DNA of 64,000 bases from Flavobacteriaceae bacterium HL-DH10. GTDB taxonomy: Bacteria; Bacteroidota; Bacteroidia; Flavobacteriales; Flavobacteriaceae. A program made the translations under genes and the position numbers. A model generated the notes under the pieces. It did not search any database. It saw nothing but the letters and a program-made list of their open reading frames with translations, and had not been told where the DNA came from. How positions within the stretch are numbered: the stretch's first letter is position 1; the number at the start of each line of letters is the position of its first letter. The stretch lies in contig CP134536.1 of assembly GCA_031826515.1 (NCBI GenBank), positions 3,106,501 to 3,170,500 of the forward strand, written 5' to 3'. Below, piece by piece: positions 27,214 through 41,300 of this stretch.

Positions 27214-30200
27214 TTAGAATTTTGCACGAAGTTCTAAGGTGTATCTTTTCATTTGTGGATAGGCTCCAAAATCAACTCCAAAATTCGATCCTTCAGGATC
27301 ACCACCCCATTTACGTTTTCTCCAAGTCCATAAATTGGTTCCTATTAAACCAAATTCTAAGCTTGAAATACCAACCGCTTTTTTAATAGCTTTAGATTGA
27401 ATAGCATAACGAATGTTAGCACTTCTTAATCGTATATACTGGCCTTCAACCATTGAAAAGTCGCTAATTTGATAATTATATTGCTTACTAGCTTCGGCAT
27501 GAACAGCAGGAAACTCTGGATTAGTATTTGTTGGTGTCCAGTGATTTGCATGCGCTGTATAAGCATTATCTTTATTTTCTGTGAAAGGATATAAGTAAAA
27601 TAAACCACCTTGTCTCATTGGTGTTTGTACACTACTAATACCATAGAAGTTTAATTCTAACGATAAGTTTTTATAACCACCACTTAAAGTACCATTCCAT
27701 GTTAGGTTAGGTATTGAAGGGCTTTCTGCAACCACGCGGTCTTGACCATCAATAGAACCATCTCCATTAAAATCTAGAAATTTAAAATCTCCAACAATTG
27801 GGTTTCCACCTCCAACTTTAGGGTACAAAAATAAATCGTCGAAACTTTGATAAAAACCTTGAGTTACAATACCTGTTGCAGGTGTATAGGACCCCATTCT
27901 TCTTGCGATATCAACAGGTTTTCCTTCTGCTTTTAAGTTGAAAGGAATATTGTCTGATTCATCATAATATACCATTCTGTTTTCTGAAGCAGATACATTA
28001 CCTGAGAACATGATATAGGAACCGTCTTTAAACGCTTTATTAAACCCTAATTCTACTTCGAAACCGTGACTTTTAGAAGATCCTATATTTGCTTGAATAT
28101 CTGGAACTCCCGCATAAGAAGGAACTCTTTGTCTTGTTTGAAGCATATCTTCTCTTCGTTCATCAAACAAATCAATATTAAGCGTAAAAAGGTTATTTAA
28201 GAAAGCAAATTCAAAACCTAAGTTTTGTTTATATACACGTTCCCATGTAGCATCTAGTATTGGAAGACGACCTTCGTTTATATATCCATAACCTTGTTGT
28301 GGATATCCAAATGAAGTACCTCCACCTTGAGTAAATTCAGAAAGATATAGCCATCTGTCTATACCTGCAGAGTTACCTACAATACCATAAGAATACTTGA
28401 TTTTTAACATATTGATAGATTCTTTCAAGTTTTTAAAAAACTTTTCGTTAGAAATAACCCATCCACCAGCTGCTGCAGGAAACGTACCAAAACGAAGTCC
28501 TGGTGCAAATTTTTCAGATCCAGAATGTGCTACACTCGTTTCTAAGAAAAAGCGATCGTCGTAATTATAATTTAAATTACCTACCCAGTTTTCTTCAAAA
28601 CTTGGGAAAAAGTATAATTGATCTCCAACTGATTTTCTACGGCTAATTAACCCCAATCCTGATACATTATGTTTACCAAAAGAACGATTATATGCTAAAT
28701 TGAATTGAAAATATTGACTTCTCCAGCCTTTAAAAATGTTTTCAGAACCATTTACCTGTAATGTTGGTTGAGGTGTATCTAAATCTAGACCTCCATAATT
28801 ATCAAATCTAGACCATTCTTGAGTATCTCGATTAAGATAGTATCCAAAATACTGAGGTAACCAATAATTTTTTTGATAAATTACGTTAGAGTTATAAGAG
28901 TACAATACATTTGTAGATAAGCCTTTTGTGATAAAATCAAGCTTTTGGTCGAACTGAAGATCAACATTAAGCTCATTCGCTTTAAATCTATTAAAACCTT
29001 GAGCTCCTAACCAGTTCATTTCAACTTCACCTTGTGCGGGATTAATATATGGTCTTGGTCCTGTTTGGTTATAAGGTATTACATTATCTGGATACTGCTC
29101 TAAAGCATCTGCAGGGTAAAAAGGCATTGAAGTTACAGGTTCATACCAAATTGGTTGCGTAAACGTATCTTCTGGTTTGCCCCATGCTTTAACATTACCA
29201 CCTAAATTAATAGTTAATTTTGTTGTTTTAGAAATATTAAAGTCAAGATTGTTTTTAAAATTGTAACGTGTACTTCCGTAATGTGCATTTTGTTTGTCAT
29301 AATCGTAAGGGAATTGATCTCCTACAGACCAAATATCGCCTTCTTTAAGAAAACCTACAGAAGCATAATATTGAACGAAATTGTTACCACCTCTAGCATT
29401 AAGATTGTATGTTTGATCGAAACCTGGTTCAAAATAATAATCCATCCAGTCTGTATTAGAATATAAATAAGGAAGATCCTGAGTCCTATAATGCTCGAGT
29501 ACTTCATCTGATACTAAAAGATCCCATTTGCCGTCATTGGCCCAAGCTTCATTTCTAAGCTTCATAGTTTCATAAGCATTCATATATTCTGGAAGTATAG
29601 CTGCTGTTTTTACAGAAACACTGCTAGAAAAATCTAATTCCAGAGCACCTCTTCTACCTCTTTTAGTTGTGACAATAATAACGCCATTTGCGCCTTTAAC
29701 ACCATAAACAGCTGTAGCAGAGGCGTCTTTAAGAATCGAAATAGATTCAATATCATTAGCATCTATGTTTGAGAATGTTCTTTCTACACCATCTACAATA
29801 AATAAAGGAGTGTTATTTCCCATTGAAGAGTTGCCACGAATAGACATTTGTATAGGTGATGCTGCATAGTAACCTCCTAAAGCTTCCTCACCCGGAGTAG
29901 GGTCGGTTTGAATAACCGTTAAACCAGGTAATCTACCTTGTAGACTGTTTTCTACACTACTACCCATTCTAACTGACATAAGTTTTTCTCCTGATATTTT
30001 GGAAACAGCACCTACCACTGATTCTTGTTTTTGAGCTTTACCAAAAGCAACAATAACAATGTCTTCTAGAACTTCTTGACTTGGAACCAATGATACATTA
30101 ATTTCTGTTTTCCCATTAATAGGAATCTCTTGTGTTTTAAAACCCACAAAAGAGAATACTAAGGTTTCATCGCTCGATGCTGAAACAGTAAATTTTCCGT

Positions 30201-30420
30201 CGAAATCTGAAGATGCACCTCTACCGGTGGATCCTTTAACCAAAATCGTTGCACCAAATACTGGTACGCCTTCAGAATCTATTACTGTTCCTGTTATATT
30301 TTGTCTTTGCGCATAAGTTGCAACGCTGAAAATAAACATGAAAACAAACATTATTCTGTAACGAAGTAAACTGGATTTACTTGGAACTCCTCTACAAGGG
30401 ATAAAGTTGATTTTTTTCAT
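27214..30420 (-). CDS. SusC/RagA TonB-dependent outer-membrane transporter (first pair)
   Basis: A 1068-residue SusC-type transporter. After a signal peptide (about 1-37) comes a CarboxypepD_reg-like domain (NITGTVIDSEGVPVFGAT). The plug has the canonical VVAFGKAQKQESVVGAVS, the PLFIVDGVE segment and ANGVIIVTTKRGRRG. The barrel ends LELRAKF. It imports oligomers or glycopeptides captured by SusD1, energised by TonB. It is the first gene of a five-gene operon (SusC1-SusD1-SusC2-SusD2-glycan-binding protein) read from promoter D, with a predicted leader of about 276 nt. Confidence 0.96.
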   Translation of the reverse strand: MKKINFIPCRGVPSKSSLLRYRIMFVFMFIFSVATYAQRQNITGTVIDSEGVPVFGATILVKGSTGRGASSDFDGKFTVSASSDETLVFSFVGFKTQEIPINGKTEINVSLVPSQEVLEDIVIVAFGKAQKQESVVGAVSKISGEKLMSVRMGSSVENSLQGRLPGLTVIQTDPTPGEEALGGYYAASPIQMSIRGNSSMGNNTPLFIVDGVERTFSNIDANDIESISILKDASATAVYGVKGANGVIIVTTKRGRRGALELDFSSSVSVKTAAILPEYMNAYETMKLRNEAWANDGKWDLLVSDEVLEHYRTQDLPYLYSNTDWMDYYFEPGFDQTYNLNARGGNNFVQYYASVGFLKEGDIWSVGDQFPYDYDKQNAHYGSTRYNFKNNLDFNISKTTKLTINLGGNVKAWGKPEDTFTQPIWYEPVTSMPFYPADALEQYPDNVIPYNQTGPRPYINPAQGEVEMNWLGAQGFNRFKANELNVDLQFDQKLDFITKGLSTNVLYSYNSNVIYQKNYWLPQYFGYYLNRDTQEWSRFDNYGGLDLDTPQPTLQVNGSENIFKGWRSQYFQFNLAYNRSFGKHNVSGLGLISRRKSVGDQLYFFPSFEENWVGNLNYNYDDRFFLETSVAHSGSEKFAPGLRFGTFPAAAGGWVISNEKFFKNLKESINMLKIKYSYGIVGNSAGIDRWLYLSEFTQGGGTSFGYPQQGYGYINEGRLPILDATWERVYKQNLGFEFAFLNNLFTLNIDLFDERREDMLQTRQRVPSYAGVPDIQANIGSSKSHGFEVELGFNKAFKDGSYIMFSGNVSASENRMVYYDESDNIPFNLKAEGKPVDIARRMGSYTPATGIVTQGFYQSFDDLFLYPKVGGGNPIVGDFKFLDFNGDGSIDGQDRVVAESPSIPNLTWNGTLSGGYKNLSLELNFYGISSVQTPMRQGGLFYLYPFTENKDNAYTAHANHWTPTNTNPEFPAVHAEASKQYNYQISDFSMVEGQYIRLRSANIRYAIQSKAIKKAVGISSLEFGLIGTNLWTWRKRKWGGDPEGSNFGVDFGAYPQMKRYTLELRAKF

Positions 30421-30702
30421 AAAATTTGGTTTTTCAAGGTTTGTTAGACCATTTTACTTTTAATTGTTATTGTTTATTGGTTTTAAAAATTGAGTTATTT
30501 GTGTTTCATTGATTATCATTTTTTTGTTTTTATTTTAGGATTAATGTTTCTGAAAAAAATTAATAAATCGTTAACTTTAAATTTAGTAGTTAACCAAATA
30601 TTTTTTGCTTGCTTACTAAGCAACTATCTTTAAAAAAAAATATAACAATCACATCTTTAATGAGATGGTTTTGTTTTTAAAAAGAAAGGAATTGACGTTT
30701 GG

Positions 30703-30766
30703 TAAAATTAGAATGTTAATATTTTATTAATTAAATATAATTAGCAGAAAGTGATACTATATTAAC
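30703..30766 (-). promoter_or_regulatory. Promoter D of the regulon, upstream of the tandem SusCD operon
   Basis: The core at 30753-30766 reads GTTAATATAGTATC on the minus strand (13 of 14 positions match promoter B). TAATTTTA follows at 30703-30710, exactly 43 bp away. The flanks share CACTTT and TAATTATATTT with promoter C. Predicted start near 30696, so the SusC mRNA would carry a leader of about 276 nt. Confidence 0.66.
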
Positions 30767-31437
30767 TTGTTTGTGAATTTTTCATATAAATTTGAATAAA
30801 ACACACATATGTATAAGTTTTTGTTCAAATTTGGTAAGATATAACCGTTATGTGTCGATTATGTTAAGGATATTTAAATATAGAAGTTAGGGTCTTTAAA
30901 TTTTATTAATGTTTGTATTCATTTGTTTTTTATAAATTAATACAAACATCATATTTATATTTAACTAATTGCTTGAATGCATAAAACAACTTTAATTCGA
31001 TAAGAATTTTATTTACACTATATAACTGTATTACGTGTTTTTATTTCAGAACTCAAAATCAGGATTTACTCTTCTTGATTATATTTTTACAACTAATATG
31101 TGAATTATTTAAAGAAATACATGTGTTATTGGTTTTATGCTAAAAATATGTGAAAAATAAATAAGTAAATTATTTTTTTTGATAATTATTTAGAAAAATG
31201 TCTTTATTCATTATAATTAATAAAATAGTTGCTAAACCATATCTTCTTAAAAATTACTCTTCTACATAATTGCAAAACAGTGTTTTTTTCTAACTTAAAT
31301 ATACTGTTGTATTGTACAACTATCTATACCCTATAATACCGTAATTATTAGATTATAGATAAATACACTAAATAAATGCTAACCTTAAATTTAAAAAATC
31401 AAATTTTGATTAAAATGATAATAGTCATGATGAATAT

Positions 31438-31500
31438 GGTAATATAGTATCATTATGAGTTAATAATTAACTTTAATAATAATGAGATAACATATATTTT
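31438..31500 (+). promoter_or_regulatory. Promoter E of the regulon, upstream of GH2
   Basis: The core at 31438-31451 reads GGTAATATAGTATC on the plus strand (13 of 14 positions match promoter B). It is inverted relative to the other copies and so keeps the same orientation to its gene. A TATATTTT -7 box lies at 31493-31500, 42 bp away. The predicted start near 31507 coincides with the edge of the palindrome that follows. Confidence 0.64.
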
Positions 31501-31505
31501 TATGC

Positions 31506-31543
31506 CAAAACTTTCTTTTTTAATATTAAAAAAGAAAGTTTTG
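31506..31543 (+). repeat. Perfect 38-bp palindrome at the predicted 5' end of the GH2 transcript
   Basis: A 19-bp arm beginning CAAAACTTTCTTTTTTAAT is followed without a spacer by its exact complement. No plus-strand gene ends upstream, so it is not an obvious terminator. It falls at the predicted transcription start of promoter E and could form a 5'-terminal stem-loop or a leader terminator. Confidence 0.7.
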
Positions 31544-31586
31544 TATTTTAATTTGCTGTAATCTTTTTATTAGTTATTTGACCTAA

Positions 31587-34769
<3,183 letters not shown>

Positions 34770-35389
34770 AAAAAAAAAGGTCTAGTTATGAAATATGTTA
34801 TAGCTTAAAATTAATTTACGTTGAAGTTTAATAAGAGTTAGAACCTTTAAATTTGTGCTGTACACAACATTTTTCTATACATTATATATACTGAAGTAGT
34901 ATTTATACACTCTATTAAATCATTTAATTTTTTGGCTTTAAATGCCATTTTAACACATTTCCTTGTGTTCCGCGAAAAGCTCCACTCCATTTTTCTATTT
35001 TGGAACCCTGAAAAGAAGCACTATATTTTAAGTAAATCAGGAATTAAGTCCACTTAATAGGAACTCAATATTTGTTATTTTGTTCCATTTCCTGTGTTTT
35101 TATTTTTTACAAAAGGTTTAGATCCACATCCTAAGTCGTAACCACTATACCTTTTTTTGATAGCAAAATAATAACATTCAATTTTGTATAACAATATATC
35201 CAGACTCATTCGTAGTACTTTTTAGATGTCTCAATAAATATGAATATTGTTGTAAAAACACCAAGCAAGAAAAAGAAGGTAATAGTGATAGCTCTATGGA
35301 AAGTAAATCAAAATAAATCTTATGAAATTTAAGAAAATTGTTATTCAAAATGCTATGTAACTATCTATTCATTCTATTTACTTTAAGAA
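34770..35389. other. 620-bp region without a recognised gene
   Basis: I find no supported coding region, terminator or RNA here. The only structure I noticed is a short palindrome, ATTAAGTCCACTTAAT, at 35043-35058. The promoter of the AraC gene at 35444 must lie towards the right end. Confidence 0.5.
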
Positions 35390-35443
35390 ATGACAATTGG
35401 TAGTTTTATCCATACATTTGCCATCTCAAATTTTTGGATGCCG

Positions 35444-36319
35444 ATGGAAATTGCGAATTATACCTTAAAAGAATTTTTTGATCAAAAGAAATCACCATGC
35501 CTTTCTTTCACTGTTTACAGTTTGGAAGATGATGCCGTAAAAAAGGAAGAAAAATTACATAGAAATGATTATTTTCAGGTCATTTTATTACAAGAAGGGA
35601 AAGTAAACCAGCATATTGAACACGAAAGTTTACAGTTATTGAATAATCAGATTTCAGTGGTTTTTCCTCATCAGATAAATGCATTCGAACTGTCAGCTAA
35701 AGCCAAAGGTATAGTGGTACAATTTGATGAGGTATTATTTTGTTCAGATTTATTGAAAAACGAGCTCATTTCCTATAGTAATGATTTAATGAATAAATTA
35801 AATCATGTGGTTTTAGACGCCGATACCTTTTATAAAATAAATCATTATGCGGTTCAAATTCTCGATTTGTTTAAAAACCTATCACCAATCAAGAAAGAGC
35901 AGATTCGGTTTTATATAAAAATCATGCTGCTTGAAATAATAGAAGCAGCACATCAAAAAACAAATGGGTTTCAAGCTCCAGGTCAATTAGATGTATTTGC
36001 ACGTTTTAAAACGCTTATAGAAGAAAATTACAAGTCAAAGCGAACAGTAACTTACTATAAGGATCAACTTCAGATTACGTCTAAAAAGCTAAACGGGATA
36101 TGTAAAAGTAAAACGGGTAATACTGCACTAACTATTATTCACGAACGTATTCTTACCGAAATTAAGAGGCAGCTTATATTCTCAAGTAAAAACCATAAAG
36201 AAATTGCATACGATCTAGGTTTCGATTCGCCTTCGGCATTAAATAAGTTTGTTTATGCTAAGTTAAAAGAGACACCAAGTGAGTTAAAAGAATCGTTGTC
36301 CAAAATTTATAAGTATTAG
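35444..36319 (+). CDS. AraC family transcriptional regulator
   Basis: A 291-residue regulator with a variable N-terminal sensor domain (about 1-140) and a C-terminal AraC helix-turn-helix region (about 190-285, ending with EIAYDLGFDSPSALNKFVYAKLKETPSELKE in its second half). I chose the ATG at 35444 (MEIANYTLKEFF), a usual N-terminus for this family in Flavobacteriia. The frame is open from 35390 and includes another ATG at 35438. It lies 66 bp before the alcohol dehydrogenase gene in the same direction and probably regulates it. The regulon element of the left half is absent upstream. Confidence 0.85.
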   Translation: MEIANYTLKEFFDQKKSPCLSFTVYSLEDDAVKKEEKLHRNDYFQVILLQEGKVNQHIEHESLQLLNNQISVVFPHQINAFELSAKAKGIVVQFDEVLFCSDLLKNELISYSNDLMNKLNHVVLDADTFYKINHYAVQILDLFKNLSPIKKEQIRFYIKIMLLEIIEAAHQKTNGFQAPGQLDVFARFKTLIEENYKSKRTVTYYKDQLQITSKKLNGICKSKTGNTALTIIHERILTEIKRQLIFSSKNHKEIAYDLGFDSPSALNKFVYAKLKETPSELKESLSKIYKY

Positions 36320-36385
36320 GACAGTTTTTATAATCAAAACCCTCTTTCCCTTGTCTAGTTTTGTCTCATCTAAAAAACATACAAG

Positions 36386-37537
36386 ATGAGTAAATTATTT
36401 ATAGCAAGTGAAGTTTTTCACGGTGTTGGTACCCTGGAAGAATTAAAAAATATTAAAGGACAAAAGGCCGTTATTGTAACTGGTGGAAGTTCAATGAGAA
36501 AAAGTGGAGTTTTAAACAAAACGGTTGCTTACTTAAAGGAAGCTGGTCTAGAAACTGAAGTTTTTGAAGGTGTAGAAGAAGATCCGTCATCAGCTACATG
36601 TCTAAAAGGAGCTGAAGTCATGAAAACGTTTCAGCCAGATTGGATTGTTGGTGTTGGTGGATGTTCTGCTATCGATGCAGCTAAAATGATGTGGGTATTT
36701 TACGAGCACCCAGATGCAGATTTTGATGCTATGACTAAACCGTTCTCAGTTCCAACCTTAAGAAATAAGGCTAAATTTGTAGCTATCCCTTCTACAAGTG
36801 GAACAGGAACAGAAACGACAGGTTTAGCAGTAATTACCGATCGTGAGAAAGGTGTTAAATATCCTATCGTTTCTTACGAATTAACACCTGATATTGCTAT
36901 TGTAGATGGTGAAATTTGTTCAACTATGCCAGCACACGTAACATCTAATACAGGGTTAGACGCATTAACACACTGTGTTGAGGCTTACGTATCAAATATT
37001 GATGATAACTATGCAGATGCATTAGCAAAAGGGGGATTAGAAATTGTATTTAACAATTTAAAAGAAGCAGTAAATAATCCAGACAACCTTAAAGCACGTC
37101 AAAACATGCACGATGCATCGTTTATGGGAGGTTTAGCCTTTAACAATGCGTGGTTAGGTATTGTACACTCTTTATCTCACCAAGTTGGAGCGCTTTATGG
37201 AGTTCCTCACGGGGCAACTAATGCTATTTTCTTGCCAAATGTAATTCGTTATAATGCAAAAGATTCTGAGCGTTTTCCGGATTTAGCTAAAATTATTGGT
37301 AAAGAAACTGCAGAAGATTTAGCGGTAGCAGTTGAAACATTAAGAGCAGAAGTAAACAATCAATCAGCGATTAAGGAGTTTGGAATTTCTCAAGAAGATT
37401 GGGATAAAAACTTAGATTACATGACCAAAAATGCTTTGGCAGATCCTTGTACAGGTTTTAATCCTAGAAAACCAACTTTAGAAGAGTTGAAAGCTATTTA
37501 TACGGCTTGTTACAACGGAGAAATTGTTAGTTTCTAA
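36386..37537 (+). CDS. Iron-containing alcohol dehydrogenase (group III)
   Basis: A 383-residue cytoplasmic NAD(P)-dependent Fe-ADH. The nucleotide-binding GGGS-like loop reads VGVGGCSAIDAAK. The metal-site region is conserved, with an Asp in SNTGLDALTHCVEAY and His residues in THCVEAY, GIVHSLSHQVGALYGVPHG. It reduces aldehydes or oxidises alcohols; family members include lactaldehyde reductase and 1,3-propanediol, butanol and methanol dehydrogenases, and the substrate cannot be read from sequence. A link to sugar use (lactaldehyde from rhamnose or fucose) is possible but unsupported here. It ends at a clear terminator, so it is not part of either carbohydrate locus. Confidence 0.92.
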   Translation: MSKLFIASEVFHGVGTLEELKNIKGQKAVIVTGGSSMRKSGVLNKTVAYLKEAGLETEVFEGVEEDPSSATCLKGAEVMKTFQPDWIVGVGGCSAIDAAKMMWVFYEHPDADFDAMTKPFSVPTLRNKAKFVAIPSTSGTGTETTGLAVITDREKGVKYPIVSYELTPDIAIVDGEICSTMPAHVTSNTGLDALTHCVEAYVSNIDDNYADALAKGGLEIVFNNLKEAVNNPDNLKARQNMHDASFMGGLAFNNAWLGIVHSLSHQVGALYGVPHGATNAIFLPNVIRYNAKDSERFPDLAKIIGKETAEDLAVAVETLRAEVNNQSAIKEFGISQEDWDKNLDYMTKNALADPCTGFNPRKPTLEELKAIYTACYNGEIVSF

Positions 37538-37560
37538 ATATTAACAGTTATAAAAAATGT

Positions 37561-37590
37561 AAAAATCCAGTTCTATTGAACTGGATTTTT
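37561..37590 (+). terminator. Intrinsic terminator after the alcohol dehydrogenase
   Basis: Perfect 13-bp arms AAAAATCCAGTTC and GAACTGGATTTTT with a 4-nt TATT loop, ending in a T-run. It lies 23 bp after the stop codon. Confidence 0.93.
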
Positions 37591-38365
37591 CTATTAATAT
37601 TATATGTATTTATAATGCAAATGTCATTGGAGCATAAGACTAGTTAAATTAAGGGCTACTTGGTGGGATTTAGAGTTGTTTGTTTTCCCATTATAATATG
37701 TTTAACCTTATGCTTTCATATTATAGGTGTTAGTCTTTTTAAGTATTCACTTAATCTCCCTTGATTATATCTATTGTCTTTTTGAGAACATTATCTTAAC
37801 AAAAACATAGCTGTTTTTTTAATTTAATTAAGATTTGTTTTTTGAAAAAAATCTCAAAAAGGAATATTTGATTTCCATTATCCGGTTTTTATTCCGTCCG
37901 CTATTCCATTATAAGTTAAGATCTGAAGCCGAGTTATTGATCTTTGGGTGGATAGAAACTTGATACAATAATAAACGAAGACATTCTTTTTTAGGGAACA
38001 AAACAATAAGAGAATTTGAATTAGACATGTATAACCATAAACTAGTGGCTTAGTCATTTAACTTATTGTCCAGTTTTTTGTTGCAAGTCCAGTATACATC
38101 TTCTTACCGGTACAAGTTGGTTAATTGCTATTCAAATTTAGTTTTATTTTATACTGAACATTTCTAGTGTTTTGTAGTTAAAACCAATAGTAAATTTATT
38201 TTATATAAATTATAGTACAAAATTTATTAAAAAATGAATATTAAAGCTTTAGGGAATTCAAATTGCTTTTACCTTCTTTATTTTTTATACATTTAGAGGA
38301 TTAAAAATGGATTATAAATTTGTAAGGCCTTTTTAATAAAGCATACACATTGGAGTTATGTATGA
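37591..38365. other. 775-bp region without a recognised gene
   Basis: AT-rich stretch before the hybrid regulator gene. No coding region is supported. A single half-site-like CTATAATTTATA on the minus strand at 38204-38215 resembles the regulator's direct repeats but has no partner 21 bp away. Confidence 0.5.
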
Positions 38366-41300
38366 ATGGTTTTTAATTTTTTGGCTAATAGTTTTATGTG
38401 TAAGTTTCTCAGTTTAATGTTGATTAGTAGGTACAATAGAGGTATTGTTTTTTTATTTTTTTTATTATTTTCTTCAACCAAGTCTTTTTGTCAATATCAA
38501 AATCTTAAATTTGAAAACCTTGATACAGCAGAAGGGCTATCCAGTAGTACAAGCACTGAGATTTTTCAAGATAGTGAAGGTTTTATGTGGTTTGGAACTA
38601 TTGATGGTTTAAATAGGTACGATGGTTATAGTTTTGAAATCTACAGACCAATTTTAAATGATTCTACTTCAATAAGTAACAATCGAATAAGTTCTATTGT
38701 TGAAGATTCCAATGGGTTTTTATGGATAGGGACAAGCAATGGACTTAATTTTTTTGATAAAAAACAAGAAAAATTTAGTCGAATTTCATTGCATAATAGA
38801 TCAACAAATTTTGTTGACCAAGGAGAAATTATAAACGATTTATTGTTTGATGAAGTTAGTGAAACATTATGGGTGGCAACAAAGAATGGTGTTGTAAGGT
38901 TAAATTTAAAGAACCAATCTACACCTTATAGTGATACTATTAATTTTTCCCATTACATCAATATTAATAACAATCTCCAGACCATAGACAATAACGATGT
39001 TACAGCAATTATTCAAGACAAGGAAGGTGAGATTTGGGCTGTTACAGAGGGAAATTATTTAAATAAGTACCACCCTAAAAAAGACTTATTTACTAGGGTG
39101 CTTATCGATATTCCAAATTCCTACGAGTTAAACCATATTCCCAAAAGTATTTTAGTTGATAGTGATGGCGATTTTTGGATTGGCAACAATTTATCCATGT
39201 TAGTTTTTTGGGATAGAAGTAAGAATGCGTTTATTCAACTAACTCCAGTAAAGGTAAACATTCCAATTTTTCACATGTATCAAGATAAAAAAGGTGTTAT
39301 TTGGATTGCTACTGATGGTGATGGCATATATTTATATGATAAGAAAAAGGGATTGCTACAGCATATATCCCATAGTCCCTTAAACAGTTTTTCACTTCCT
39401 AATAATCAACCTTCCAATATAATGGAAGATAAGGATGGTATTTTTTGGATTGCCACATATAATAAAGGTGTAAGTAAATTAGTGTTGTCCAAGTCGGCTT
39501 TCGGGCATTATTTTTATGAATCAGACAATCCCAAAGGTTTAAGTGCAAAAATAGCTCAGGCCGTACTTCAAGATAATGAAGGAAGAATTTGGATTGGGAC
39601 AGATGGAGGGGGATTAAATCTATTTGATGAAAAGACAAATTCATTTAAACATTTTAAGGCAAATGCCAATAAAACTGGAATAAGTTCTAATAAAATAGTA
39701 AATTTAGTAGAAAGTTTTGATGGAACTATTTGGGTGTGTACCTGGGATGGAGGGCTTAATAAATTTAACCCTACTACTGAAATAGCCGAACAATTTAAAT
39801 ATGAATCCAATAATCCATATACCATTGGTCAAAATACGGTATGGTGTGCTGTAGAGGATTCTGAAAAAAGATTATGGTTAGGAACACAATCTGAAGGGTT
39901 GAATCTATTCGATTATAAAACAAAAAGGTTTTATAAATTTAAAAGCATTCAGGGAGCAAAGAACAACTTAATAAGCAATCTGGTTTTTTCCATATTTATA
40001 GATTCCAAAAATCGTCTTTTAATAGGCACATCGTTAGGGTTATCTGTGGTAGAGTTAGATAAAATATCAGATTATATACCCGATGAAATAGATTTTATTG
40101 AATTAAAAGAAAAACTAATTCAAGGTACAAGGGTCAATTATATTACCGAGGATCATTTAGGTAATATATGGATAGGAACAGATATTGCATTGCATCATTT
40201 GGATAGTAATCTTAAGTTTGTCAAATCCTATTCAACCGTAGACGGCCTTCCAAATAACCTCATTTTAGGAATCGCAGAAAGTAACCAGAATAACTTATGG
40301 ATTACTACAAAAGGAGGGCTTTCTAAATTTAATATTGACGAAGATAAATTCTATAATTACAATATACAAGATGGTGTTCAGGGCATGGAGTTTCAAAGTA
40401 AATCCATTGAAAAATTAAAAGACGGTAGAATACTTGCTGGAGGAATAAATGGATTTAACTTATTTGACCCAAATAAAATTATTGAAAGACCAGAAAACCT
40501 TAAACCTATAATAACAAGGTTTAAATTATTTAATGAAATAATAAAACCAGGACAAAAGCTTGATAATAGAGTCGTTATAAAAGAATCCATTGCAAGTACC
40601 AATTCAGTTGAGCTAAAATATGATGAAGGTTATTTGTCTTTTGAATTTGTGGCTTTTCACTACGAAAACCAAAGGCGCGTTAAGTATAGGTATCGCATGA
40701 AAGGGATTCATAATGATTTTATCAACGCAGGAGATAACAGGTTGGCAAATTATTCAAGCATTCCACCCGGAGAGTATGAGTTTCAAGTAAAGGCATCCAT
40801 AGATGGCCAATGGGATAATGCAGAAAGTTCTAATATTAAAATCCATGTATTGCCTCCACCTTGGAAAACATGGTGGGCATATTTGCTTTACGTGTTGTTT
40901 TTTATAGTTCTTCTTAGGTTTGGTATGCATTATTACACTAAAATGGTTAAAGAAGAGAAAGAACATGAACTGGATCAAATGAAGCTACAGTTCTTTATTA
41001 ATGTATCCCATGAACTACGAACACCACTAACGCTTATTTTAAACCCTGTAGATAAAATTATATCGTCATTTAATAACCCTGAAATTGTTAAATCATCTGC
41101 TTATACACTTCAAAGAAGCGCAAGAAGATTGTATTATTTAGTCAATCAATTATTGGATTTTAGAAAACTGGATTTGGGTAAAGTTCCTCTTAAATTGGTT
41201 CATGGAGATCTAGTTAAATTTAGTGAAGATGTGTATAAATTGTTTGAAGGTTTGGCCAAAACAAAAGGAATAAAATATAAGTTTAAAAGTTCCTTTAAAG

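Noticed and set aside
30609-30623. Short stem TTGCTT/AAGCAA in the SusC1 leader
   Set aside because: Only 6 bp and not followed by a T-run on the transcribed strand; too weak to call a terminator.
38204-38215. CTATAATTTATA on the minus strand before the hybrid regulator gene
   Set aside because: It resembles one HTCS half-site but has no second copy at 21 bp and points away from the gene, so autoregulation is not supported.
38931-38942. GTGATACTATTA inside the hybrid regulator gene
   Set aside because: Partial match within a coding region (SDTIN), no promoter box in the right place, and outside the left-hand regulon.
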